From Pseudomonas sp. Q2-TVG4-2 (GTDB taxonomy: Bacteria > Pseudomonadota > Gammaproteobacteria > Pseudomonadales > Pseudomonadaceae), in assembly GCF_013620795.1 (NCBI RefSeq), contig NZ_LGLW01000005.1, positions 124,001-188,000 on the forward strand: a DNA stretch of 64,000 nt, written 5' to 3'. The notes below the pieces were generated by a model. The model worked only from the letters and a program-made list of their open reading frames with translations. It searched no databases and was not told the origin of the DNA. The translations under genes were made by a program, and so were the position numbers. Positions 17,991 to 26,127 of this stretch are shown here, piece by piece (position 1 is the stretch's first letter; every line of letters starts with the position of its first letter).

Positions 17991-18965
17991 ATGAACTTCA
18001 AACGCAAGTTGCTCATCGCCGCGCTTCCCCTCGCCTTCTGCCTATCCAGCACGGCACATGCGGCCATGACCCTGAAGATCGCCGAGGTTCACCCGGCCGG
18101 TTACCCGACCGTCGTCGCTCAGGAAAACATGGGCAAGAAAATAGAAGAAGCCACCGACGGCGAGCTGAAGTTCCGCATGTTCTCGGGCGGTGTACTCGGC
18201 TCCGAGAAAGAAGTCGTCGAACAGGTGCAGCTCGGTGCCGTACAGATGACTCGCGTCAGTCTGGGCACGCTCGGCCCGGTCGTTCCCGACGTCAACGCCT
18301 TCAACATGCCGTTCGTGTTCCGAGATCATGAGCACATGCGCAAGGTCATCGATGGGGAGATCGGCCAGGAGATCCTCGACAAGATCACCAACTCCGAATT
18401 CAACATGGTCGGCCTGGCATGGATGGACGGCGGCGTGCGCAACCTCTACACCAAAGAGCCAGTGCGCAACCTTGAAGACCTCAAGGGCATGAAAATTCGC
18501 GTGATGGGCAACCCCTTGTTCATCGACACCCTGAATGCGATGGGCGCACAGGGCGTGGCGATGAATACCGGCGAGATCTTCAGCGCCCTGCAGACCGGCG
18601 TGGTCGATGGCGCCGAGAACAATCCGCCAACCATGCTCGAGCACAACCATTTCCGGGCCGCGAAGAACTACTCGCTGACCGGTCACCTGATTCTTCCCGA
18701 GCCGATCGTGATTTCCAAGGCAACCTGGAACAAGCTCACCCCTGAGCAGCAAGAGATCGTCAAGAAGTACGCCAAGGAAGCGCAGATCGAAGAGCGCAAG
18801 CTGTGGGACGAAAAAACCGCCAGCAGCGAGGCCAAGCTCAAGGAAGAAGGCGTCACCTTTATCGAAGTGGACAAGAAACCTTTCTACGATGCCACCGCCC
18901 CGGTCCGCGAGAAGTACGGCGCGCCTTATGCCGAGCTGATCAAGCGTATCGAAGCCGTCCAGTAA
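17991..18965 (+). CDS. dctP: TRAP transporter periplasmic binding protein, DctP family
   Basis: This 324-residue protein has a signal peptide (FKRKLLIAALPLAFCLSS, cleavage after AHA) and the DctP/TeaA fold. Its binding arginine region is recognisable in LKGMKIRVMGNPLFIDTLNAMG, followed by ALQTGVVDGAENNPPTM. The ATG at 17991 is preferred over one 48 bp upstream because GGAGA precedes it and the signal peptide begins there. It would bind a carboxylate in the periplasm. Linked to udh and the lactonase, a hexuronate is the most likely ligand. Confidence 0.93.
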   Translation: MNFKRKLLIAALPLAFCLSSTAHAAMTLKIAEVHPAGYPTVVAQENMGKKIEEATDGELKFRMFSGGVLGSEKEVVEQVQLGAVQMTRVSLGTLGPVVPDVNAFNMPFVFRDHEHMRKVIDGEIGQEILDKITNSEFNMVGLAWMDGGVRNLYTKEPVRNLEDLKGMKIRVMGNPLFIDTLNAMGAQGVAMNTGEIFSALQTGVVDGAENNPPTMLEHNHFRAAKNYSLTGHLILPEPIVISKATWNKLTPEQQEIVKKYAKEAQIEERKLWDEKTASSEAKLKEEGVTFIEVDKKPFYDATAPVREKYGAPYAELIKRIEAVQ

Positions 18966-19033
18966 TTCGTTCTCTCTGAAAACTCGCGGCGCGGCGGGCC
19001 TGAACCCGTCGCCCGCGCCTGCGGTGAAGTCTG

Positions 19034-19561
19034 ATGAAAAACACGCTGCTGCGCGTCAATGACGCAATCTACATGACCTGTGTTTGGGTCGCGGGGGTGT
19101 CCATTGTGGTCATGTCCATGATCATCCCCTGGGGGATCTTCGCGCGCTACGTGCTGGGCTCCGGTGGCGGCTGGCCTGAACCGGTGGCCATTTTGCTGAT
19201 GGTGATCTTCACATTTTTGGGCGCTGCGGCTAGCTATCGAGCCGGGGCGCATATGGCGGTGACTATGTTCACCGACCGGCTGCCCGAACACCTGCACCGC
19301 CACGTCGAGCTGTTTGTGCAAATTCTGATGGGCATCATTTGCCTGTTTATGGCTATCTGGGGCGTGAAGCTGTGCATCGCCACCTGGAATCAGTTCATGA
19401 GCACGCTGCCAACGCTACGTGTTGGCATTACCTATTCCCCAATTCCGATTGGCGGCGCCATTACATTGCTGTTCGTGCTCGAGCGAATCGTTTTCGGTGA
19501 CCAGAGCCATCGGCGTGCGGTTAATTACGAGCTGGTCGAAGACAGCAAGGAGGCCGTGTAA
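19034..19561 (+). CDS. dctQ: TRAP transporter small permease, DctQ family
   Basis: This 175-residue membrane protein has four hydrophobic segments, the normal DctQ layout, with a conserved RYVLGSGGGWPEPVA-like loop after the first one. It lies 68 bp after dctP across an imperfect GC-rich stem-loop (about 18985-19025), which probably trims expression of the membrane subunits relative to the binding protein. The downstream dctM starts one base after its stop. Confidence 0.9.
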   Translation: MKNTLLRVNDAIYMTCVWVAGVSIVVMSMIIPWGIFARYVLGSGGGWPEPVAILLMVIFTFLGAAASYRAGAHMAVTMFTDRLPEHLHRHVELFVQILMGIICLFMAIWGVKLCIATWNQFMSTLPTLRVGITYSPIPIGGAITLLFVLERIVFGDQSHRRAVNYELVEDSKEAV

Positions 19562-20842
19562 ATGGATGCGCTGATTCTGCTCGGCAGCTTTGCCGTCCTG
19601 TTCCTCCTTCGTATGCCCGTAGCCTATGCGCTTGGCCTATCGGCCCTGATTGGCGCCTGGTGGATCGATATACCGTTCGACGCGGTGATGATTCAGGTCG
19701 CCGGCGGCGTCAACAAGTTTTCGTTGCTGGCGATTCCGTTCTTCGTGCTGGCCGGGGCGATCATGGCTGAAGGCGGCATGTCTCGCCGGCTTGTTGCGTT
19801 CGCTGCCGTACTGGTCGGTTTCGTACGCGGTGGCCTGTCTCTGGTCAACATCATGGCCTCCACGTTCTTCGGCGCCATCTCCGGCTCCTCACTGGCCGAC
19901 ACCGCTTCGGTGGGTTCTGTGCTGATCCCCGAAATGGAGAAGAAAGGCTATCCACGCGAGTTCTCCACGGCGGTGACGGTAAGCGGTTCCGTCCAGGCGC
20001 TCCTGACCCCGCCCAGCCATAACTCGGTGCTGTATTCCTTGGCAGCCGGGGGCACCGTCTCGATTTCGTCGCTGTTTATCGCCGGCATCGGTCCAGGGCT
20101 GTTGTTGAGCGCAGTGATGATGACCATGTGTCTGATCTTCGCGCGGGTGCGCAATTACCCCAAAGGCGAAGTCGTCCCGCTCAAGCAGGCGCTGAAGATA
20201 TGTGTCGAGGCACTCTGGGGCCTGATGACCATGGTCATCATTCTCGGCGGTATCCTGTCAGGCATCTTCACAGCGACGGAATCCGCCTCGATTGCGGTCG
20301 TCTGGGCGTTCTTCGTGACGATGTGCATCTACCGAGACTACAAGTGGCGCGAGCTGCCCAAGCTGCTCCACCGGACCGTTCGCACGCTGTCCGTCGTGAT
20401 GATCCTGATCGCCTTTGCCGCGAGCTTTGGCTACATCATGACGCTGATGCAGATCCCGTCGAAGATCACCACGATGTTCCTGACGCTATCGGACAACCGC
20501 TACGTGATCCTGATGTGCATCAATATGATGCTGCTGGTTCTCGGCACGCTGATGGACATGGCGCCATTGATCCTGATCCTGACGCCTATCCTGATGCCAG
20601 TGATCTTGGGGATCGGGGTCGATCCGGTGCATTTCGGCATGATCATGCTGGTCAATCTTGGGATCGGTCTGATCACCCCACCCGTGGGCGCCGTACTGTT
20701 CGTGGGGGCAGCCATCGGCAAGGTCACCATCGAGAACACCGTCAAGGCCCTGCTGCCCTTCTACGGCGCGCTGTTCCTGGTTTTGATAGCCGTAACCTAC
20801 ATCCCGGCAATCTCCCTGTGGTTGCCGAGCATAGTGCTGTAA
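19562..20842 (+). CDS. dctM: TRAP transporter large permease, DctM family
   Basis: This 426-residue protein is the usual length for DctM and carries a dozen hydrophobic segments. Family motifs include PFFVLAGAIMAEGGMSRRLV, ISGSSLADTASVGSVLIP and NLGIGLITPPVGAVLFVG. It forms the ion-coupled import channel with DctQ. It follows dctQ with no spacer, so the two are probably translationally coupled. Confidence 0.95.
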   Translation: MDALILLGSFAVLFLLRMPVAYALGLSALIGAWWIDIPFDAVMIQVAGGVNKFSLLAIPFFVLAGAIMAEGGMSRRLVAFAAVLVGFVRGGLSLVNIMASTFFGAISGSSLADTASVGSVLIPEMEKKGYPREFSTAVTVSGSVQALLTPPSHNSVLYSLAAGGTVSISSLFIAGIGPGLLLSAVMMTMCLIFARVRNYPKGEVVPLKQALKICVEALWGLMTMVIILGGILSGIFTATESASIAVVWAFFVTMCIYRDYKWRELPKLLHRTVRTLSVVMILIAFAASFGYIMTLMQIPSKITTMFLTLSDNRYVILMCINMMLLVLGTLMDMAPLILILTPILMPVILGIGVDPVHFGMIMLVNLGIGLITPPVGAVLFVGAAIGKVTIENTVKALLPFYGALFLVLIAVTYIPAISLWLPSIVL

Positions 20843-20850
20843 CGCAACAT

Positions 20851-20873
20851 GCCCGGCCCTCTGCGAGCCGGGC
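20851..20873 (+). other. GC hairpin between dctM and the DMT permease gene
   Basis: GCCCGGC and GCCGGGC form a 7-bp stem around a 9-base loop without a T run. It may act as a weak terminator or an mRNA stabiliser at the end of the TRAP genes. Confidence 0.6.
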
Positions 20874-20941
20874 ACCCACCCATCGTTTCATCGCGCCAGC
20901 CTGCCGGCTGGCGTTTGATTTTTCGGAACAGATTGAACGCC

Positions 20942-21943
20942 ATGTCCGCTAACGCTACGCCCGACTCCCCTGCTCATTTCCCCCGCCATATCGCGGTTCT
21001 GATACTCGTCTGCCTCGGCTGTGCCTTCGCGGGCAACCATGTCGCTGCCCGTGTCGCCTTCGATGATGGCGCGGGCGTTCTGCTGGCCATCCTGCTGCGC
21101 TCGGGCGGTACGCTCATTGTGCTTGCCGGGCTGGTGTTCTGGCAGCGGCAGAGTATTCGTCTGGCACCCGGTGCCTGGCGCTGGCAATTGCTGCTGGGTT
21201 TGCTGATCGCGGCTCAAAGCATCTGCCTGTATTCCGCCGTTGCACGGGTTCCGGTTGCACTGGCGCTGCTGGTGGCCAACGTATTCCCGATCCTGTTGGC
21301 GTTGCTGACCTGGGCGTTGGGTGGCGCACGCCCAACGGCACGCACGGCGATGCTGATGGGGCTGATTCTGGTCGGTCTGATCTTCGTCCTTCAGGTACCG
21401 GAGCGCCTTTCTTCCAGCGAAGCCGTGGGCCCTGAGTGGGTGCTGGGGGTCGCGCTGGCATTCTGTGCCGCTACCGTATTTGCCACGGCGCTTTGGATCA
21501 CCGACCACAAGCTTTCGCAGGTGCGCGGTTCGGTGCGCAGCATGCTGACTATGCTCGTGGTGTTCAGCAGCGCCAACCTTGCCGGGGCTAGCGGGCTGCT
21601 GCCTGGCGGCCTTTCATTGCCGCAGAGCGATACTGGCTGGATTGCCCTGGCTGTACTGGTGGGGCTTTACGGCGCCGGATTCATCACGCTGTTCGTTTCG
21701 GTACCGCGGCTGAACATGTCGCGCAACGCGCCTGTGATGAATATAGAACCGCTGGCCACACTGATCATGGGATGGCTGGTGCTCGACCAGATGCTTGCCG
21801 CTGGCCAGATTCTCGGCGGCGTCATCGTCATCTTCGGTATCGTCATGCTGACCTACCGCAAGACTGAAGAGCCAATAAGCCCAACGAAAGATGTAAAGCA
21901 GCCTCGGGTCTGTGTGGCTCAGGCCGATGAAGAACCCCGCTGA
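20942..21943 (+). CDS. DMT-family (EamA) permease
   Basis: This 333-residue membrane protein has two EamA repeats and about ten hydrophobic segments. It starts MSANATPDS at 20942; the open frame extends further upstream but has no membrane or family character there. The DMT superfamily exports or imports small metabolites, and the substrate is not predictable. It ends the rightward uronate operon, just before a terminator, and may handle a pathway intermediate or a related sugar acid. Confidence 0.82.
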   Translation: MSANATPDSPAHFPRHIAVLILVCLGCAFAGNHVAARVAFDDGAGVLLAILLRSGGTLIVLAGLVFWQRQSIRLAPGAWRWQLLLGLLIAAQSICLYSAVARVPVALALLVANVFPILLALLTWALGGARPTARTAMLMGLILVGLIFVLQVPERLSSSEAVGPEWVLGVALAFCAATVFATALWITDHKLSQVRGSVRSMLTMLVVFSSANLAGASGLLPGGLSLPQSDTGWIALAVLVGLYGAGFITLFVSVPRLNMSRNAPVMNIEPLATLIMGWLVLDQMLAAGQILGGVIVIFGIVMLTYRKTEEPISPTKDVKQPRVCVAQADEEPR

Positions 21944-21960
21944 TTAGGGCGGGGTTCGTT
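21933..21960 (+). terminator. Terminator at the end of the uronate operon
   Basis: AACCCCGC and GCGGGGTT form an 8-bp stem with an 8-base loop, followed by CGTTTCT. It overlaps the last codons of the DMT permease gene and faces the convergent GntR gene. Confidence 0.75.
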
Positions 21961-22128
21961 TCTCTGAAGGCGCGGTATCTGTGGAATGCACCGCGCAGCG
22001 GCCGCCGACTGTAGCTGCGTTCGCCAAGCCCCCTGCAGTTGATATGGGCGCTCGCCCTGAGGCGAGGAACTGGTGAAGCAGCGGAGCGAGCCTCGCGTTT
22101 GCGTCGTTGGCTCCGCGCGACGACACCG

Positions 22129-22887
22129 TCAGCTGGGCTTGTCGGTCTCCGCTTCCTCATGGGCTTGACGAAGACGCTCGCGACTGTTGGTCAGGTGTAA
22201 ACGCATCGCTGCGCGAGCAGACTCAGCATCCTGACGGGCGATGGCGTCGTAGATCTGCTCGTGCTCACGACCAAGGCGCTGCTGATAGTGCGGCTGGTCG
22301 TCATGGGCCAGGCGTGCCGAATTGAGCCGGCTCCGCGGAATGATTGCCGTGCCCAGGTGATTCATGATGTCAGTGAAGTAGCGATTGCCGGTCGCCTCGG
22401 CGATCTGCAGATGGAACTGGAAATCCGAGACAGCAGCCTCGCTGGAGAGCGCTGCACTCTGCTGCAACGAGTCGAGGAAGGCCCGCATCGCCGCCAGCTG
22501 CTCCGGTGTCCGCCGTATGGCTGCCAACCCGGCCGATTCGACCTCAAGGCTAATGCGCAGCTCGAGAATCGATAACACGTCACGTAGCGTGCCGATGGTT
22601 GCCGGATCGATGCGAAGCCCCGTGGTACTGGGCGTATCGAGTACGAAGGTACCGATGCCATGGCGCGTTTCCACCAGGCCGGACGCCTGCAACCGTGAAA
22701 TCGCTTCCCGAACCACCGTCCTGCTCACACCCTGCGCCTGCATGATTGCAGACTCGGTAGGTAGCTTGTCACCGCGCTTGATGACGCCGTCGCGTATCTG
22801 CTGGGACAGCTCCGCTACCAGTTCCTGCGCAAGACTGCGGTGCTTTCGGCGGACGCGTGGCTGAGCGCTCTGGTTTTCCATAGACAC
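22129..22887 (-). CDS. GntR-family (FadR subfamily) transcriptional regulator
   Basis: This 252-residue protein has an N-terminal winged helix-turn-helix (about residues 25-95, containing GDKLPTESAIMQAQGVSRT then VVREAISRL and HGIGTFV) and an all-helical FCD effector domain. The start is GTG 22887 (5 bases after an AGAGA) or ATG 22881. A 13-mer identical to the kdgD operator lies about 45 bp upstream, pointing to autoregulation. As the only regulator in the island, it is the likely aldarate- or uronate-responsive repressor of kdgD, gudD-2 and udh units. Confidence 0.9.
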   Translation of the reverse strand: MSMENQSAQPRVRRKHRSLAQELVAELSQQIRDGVIKRGDKLPTESAIMQAQGVSRTVVREAISRLQASGLVETRHGIGTFVLDTPSTTGLRIDPATIGTLRDVLSILELRISLEVESAGLAAIRRTPEQLAAMRAFLDSLQQSAALSSEAAVSDFQFHLQIAEATGNRYFTDIMNHLGTAIIPRSRLNSARLAHDDQPHYQQRLGREHEQIYDAIARQDAESARAAMRLHLTNSRERLRQAHEEAETDKPS

Positions 22888-22930
22888 ATCGATCTCTTTG
22901 AAGCGAAGTAAGCCGTATCATAGCCCAGTG

Positions 22931-22943
22931 GTTGTACGATAAC
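22931..22943 (-). promoter_or_regulatory. Putative autoregulatory operator of the GntR gene
   Basis: GTTGTACGATAAC matches the kdgD operator base for base in the opposite orientation. On the minus strand, a TATGAT -10-like box lies 9 bp downstream (22917-22922), so binding would cover the promoter. Confidence 0.7.
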
Positions 22944-23049
22944 TATCCAGCGAGCTTATATTGGCTGATATGACCTTGCGTCCGAAAACGGCACGGTTCC
23001 CCTTTGGCTCCTATACTGACGGAGCCACCCCCCTCAGGAGACCGACATC

Positions 23050-23295
23050 ATGCGGCGCATAGTCCTATCCATCGCAGCTGCCTTCATCAGCATGCCCCTA
23101 TGGGCGATGCAATGTCCCATGGACATGGCCAAAATCGACGAGCAGCTGAAAACGAACCCGCCAAGCGATCCGGCGATTCTGACCCGAGTCAAAGAGCTTC
23201 GTGCCGAAGGTGAAAAACTGCACAACGCTGGCGACCATGAGCAATCGGTAGAAGTGCTGGGAGAAGCACAAGAGTTGCTCGGCATTGAAGGATAA
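23050..23295 (+). CDS. Small secreted protein of unknown function
   Basis: This 81-residue protein has a clear signal peptide (MRRIVLSIAAAFISMPLWA) and a short charged helical mature part of about 62 residues with one cysteine. CAGGAG lies 10 bases upstream of the ATG. I recognise no functional family; it is probably periplasmic. It stands alone between divergent and convergent neighbours. Confidence 0.7.
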   Translation: MRRIVLSIAAAFISMPLWAMQCPMDMAKIDEQLKTNPPSDPAILTRVKELRAEGEKLHNAGDHEQSVEVLGEAQELLGIEG

Positions 23296-23344
23296 ATCTG
23301 TCATCGCTTCCGCCGAGCAGCTGCCGCACAGCGTCGCTCGGCGA

Positions 23345-23605
23345 TCAGACTCCGCCATCTTCGCTCGAGCAGCGAATACGTAGCTCCTTGCGGTCGAAAT
23401 CCTCCTCGCTGCTTAGGGTTTCATAACCCTCCGGACAGACCTCTCGCGCTCGCGTCTCGCAGCCAGGCTGTCCGGCGATTTTGGTACAAGCGAATACATA
23501 TTCATCGGCACCGTCCGCAGGCGGCACTGTTTCTATTGCGCTACAGCCGGCCAATAGAGCTGTCAGCCCGGCGATAGCGCTGTATTGCGTGGTGAAATTC
23601 TTCAT
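23345..23605 (-). CDS. Small lipoprotein of unknown function
   Basis: This 86-residue protein has a lipobox LTALLAGC near residue 20, so it should be a lipid-anchored envelope protein. The mature part is acidic and has three more cysteines (FACTK, PGCETR, EVCPEG) plus one near the end (IRCSS), which may form two disulfides. The ATG at 23605 is chosen because the signal begins there; the open frame continues upstream without family character. Confidence 0.7.
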   Translation of the reverse strand: MKNFTTQYSAIAGLTALLAGCSAIETVPPADGADEYVFACTKIAGQPGCETRAREVCPEGYETLSSEEDFDRKELRIRCSSEDGGV

Positions 23606-23817
23606 CGGCAATCTGGACTCGATGTGGTTTGATAAAACTCCTGCAGCACCCATAACACCGTCATCGGCACGGATACGATCCGGGCGCTAGCTGCCTTGCC
23701 CTCCGCGCCCAATAGAGAGGCGCCAACGCATCTCAAGGGGGCTCGCTACCAGGCGCGGCTCAAGACAAGGCACAAACAAACGATCCAGCAGCCCATGCGG
23801 GCTTGGTGCCGCTGGCG

Positions 23818-24096
23818 CTAGCGCGGGTTGGGCGCGTCGTCCATCTCGGCCTTGTCGAGGTCGATATCAGGGGTCCCGCGCTCGGTGGGTGTGCCATGCG
23901 TGCGGTCACGCGGAGCCTGTGGTTCGTTGCCAGGCAGCTCGTCGACGCCGGCCTGGTCATCTGGATTCACATCCGTGCGCCCCGGGCTCAGCGGCGGCGC
24001 GGAGCCCGGGATCAGCACACCGTCGTCGTCACCCTCAGCACGCGTATTGGTACGGGATTCGCCCAGCGGTTGCCGATCTTCGTTTTCGATGCTCAT
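23818..24096 (-). CDS. Small acidic, proline-rich hypothetical protein
   Basis: This 92-residue hydrophilic protein is rich in Asp, Glu, Pro, Gly and Asn and lacks a hydrophobic core, so it is probably disordered. It has an AGAGGTGAG ribosome-binding site directly before the ATG, which argues that it is real. Frames on the opposite strand here have no such site. Function is unknown. Confidence 0.55.
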   Translation of the reverse strand: MSIENEDRQPLGESRTNTRAEGDDDGVLIPGSAPPLSPGRTDVNPDDQAGVDELPGNEPQAPRDRTHGTPTERGTPDIDLDKAEMDDAPNPR

Positions 24097-24562
24097 CGCT
24101 CACCTCTGCTGGTTGCTGTGTACAGGTTAAGAGGATCAACAAGCGTCTGCGTTCAGGCGAATGGACCGCCACTTGTCATCCAAACGCATGATCCGTACAT
24201 AGCTCCGCCGCCAGCGAGCACCGACCAACCATCAGCGGACGACGGATGCTGCCCAGCACGACCCTCGTGTCAAACCCTGCCCTTGCCCATGCTTGAATAT
24301 GCATATGTCAGCCGCTTTTGTGCGATGGCACATAGATCACTGGTCGAGTTCGCCACTTAAAGTAAGTGCACCGCAGCCCGGTTCAGTCCCTTTCGGTATA
24401 GGCTCAACGGAGCCGGCTGGCGGCTAACCATCGTAACTTGCAGAACGCAGGTGTCTCGCGAAGGTGACACATTGAGCTGACCGCCGATCAGCCACACATT
24501 CGATCAGCCATAGCACCATCAGCGCAGCCCTACCGTTACTCGAGCCTCAGGAGAGCCACCCT
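24097..24562. other. 466-bp gap upstream of hglS with a 10-bp direct repeat
   Basis: I see no credible gene here. CGATCAGCCA occurs twice, at 24485-24494 and 24501-24510, with a 16-bp period, 50-80 bp before the hglS start codon. This could be a regulator site. The remainder shows nothing recognisable. Confidence 0.5.
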
Positions 24563-25969
24563 ATGCAAGATTCTGGCTTCGTCAGTCCAGATGAAATACG
24601 CGCACATTTTTCATGCGCCATGTCTGAGATGTACCAGACCGAGGTGCCCTTGTACGGGGCGTTGCTGGAACTGGTCGCGGAAACCAACAACGAGTTGCTG
24701 CACTCATCCCCCTCAGTCCGCAAGCACCTGACCCAGACAGGAGAAATCCAACGACTTTCCATGGAGCGTCATGGCGCCATCCGAGTGGGCACAGTTGAAG
24801 AGCTGGCGGCCATTCGGCGGCTATTCGCTGTAATGGGCATGCAACCGGTGGGTTATTACGATCTTGGCCCTGCGGGTGTTCCCGTACATTCAACCGCGTT
24901 CCGCGCGGTGCATGAAGATTCGCTGCAGGCCAGCCCCTTCCGGGTATTCACCTCCCTGCTGCGCCTCGAGCTGATCGACAATCCCGACCTACAACGACTG
25001 GCTAAGTCGATACTTGCCAAGCGAAGCATATTCACCCCCGGCGCCCTCGCACTGATCGCCAGGGCCGAGCGTGACGGTGGGCTGACAAAAGCCGATGCGG
25101 CGTCCTTCATTAGAGAAGCTCTGGAAACGTTTCGCTGGCACACCCACGCGACCGTTACCGCCAACGAATACACCAAGCTGCATGATCAGCACCGTTTGAT
25201 TGCCGACGTGGTGGCATTCAAAGGGCCGCATATCAACCACCTGACGCCCCGCACGCTGGACATCGATAAGGTCCAGGCAGAGATGGCTGCACGCGGCATG
25301 AGCCCCAAAGCCGTGGTAGAGGGCCCGCCCCGACGCCAATGCCCGATCCTCTTGCGTCAGACCAGTTTCAAGGCGCTGGAAGAGCATGTCGCCTTTGCTG
25401 ACCAGAACGGTCCGGAAGGACGCCATACGGCCCGCTTCGGTGAGATCGAGCAGCGCGGAGCGGCGTTGACGCCCAAGGGCCGGGCGCTATACGACAGGCT
25501 TCTGAACGCAGCTCGAGCGGAGCTGGGGGAAGCCCCGACCGAACGCAATGCCGTGCGTTATGCAGCCTTGCTTGTGGAGCAATTCGAGGCGTTCCCCGAT
25601 TCGCTTGATGAGATGCGTCGTCAACAGTTGGCTTACTTCCGTTACTTCCCTACCGAGCAGGGCCTCGCTGCGCGGCATGTCGAGCGCGCTAGCTCCTTGC
25701 AGGCATTGATAGACGCCGGCCATGTCAGCTACGAACCGCTTGTTTATGAGGACTTTTTGCCCGTCAGCGCAGCAGGAATCTTCCAATCGAACCTGGGCGA
25801 CAACGGCAATGCCCGCTGCAACAGCACGGGCAGCCAGGCGGAGCTGGAAGCCGCACTGGGTGTGCCGGTGCTAGACGAGATGAAGCTCTATGAGTCGTCG
25901 CAGGCCCGGTCCATCGATCTTTGCATGGAGCGCTGTCAGCCGAATTCCATGATCACGATGCATCGTTGA
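24563..25969 (+). CDS. hglS: 2-oxoadipate dioxygenase/decarboxylase (HglS, DUF1338 family)
   Basis: This 468-residue protein belongs to the DUF1338/HglS family, Fe(II) enzymes that turn 2-oxoadipate into D-2-hydroxyglutarate with release of CO2 in D-lysine catabolism. The metal and substrate residues known for the P. putida enzyme fall at the same numbers here: His70 and Arg74 in MERHGAIRVG, His226 in GPHINHLTP, and Glu294 in RFGEIEQRG. CAGGAGAG precedes the ATG. The neighbour is a convergent omega-aminotransferase gene. A D-2-hydroxyglutarate oxidase is needed downstream; the GlcD-type enzyme at 3175-4593 is one candidate. Confidence 0.92.
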   Translation: MQDSGFVSPDEIRAHFSCAMSEMYQTEVPLYGALLELVAETNNELLHSSPSVRKHLTQTGEIQRLSMERHGAIRVGTVEELAAIRRLFAVMGMQPVGYYDLGPAGVPVHSTAFRAVHEDSLQASPFRVFTSLLRLELIDNPDLQRLAKSILAKRSIFTPGALALIARAERDGGLTKADAASFIREALETFRWHTHATVTANEYTKLHDQHRLIADVVAFKGPHINHLTPRTLDIDKVQAEMAARGMSPKAVVEGPPRRQCPILLRQTSFKALEEHVAFADQNGPEGRHTARFGEIEQRGAALTPKGRALYDRLLNAARAELGEAPTERNAVRYAALLVEQFEAFPDSLDEMRRQQLAYFRYFPTEQGLAARHVERASSLQALIDAGHVSYEPLVYEDFLPVSAAGIFQSNLGDNGNARCNSTGSQAELEAALGVPVLDEMKLYESSQARSIDLCMERCQPNSMITMHR

Positions 25970-26127
25970 TATTGAAGACGAGTGAATCGGCCGGAGCAGA
26001 ACGCTCGGTGGTAGATATTCCAACCGGGACCAAAAAAAGCCGTGTTTGGCGGGTGCGTTGATCGTGCCCGCTTAACCATTGCTCGGGCGCGCGAACTGCG
26101 CAGCCTCACGCTTGGGCCAGCGCTGAG

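Noticed and set aside
23803-24360. A 185-codon plus-strand frame opposite the small acidic protein
   Set aside because: Its composition is Arg-rich and random-looking; the minus-strand gene has a good ribosome-binding site.
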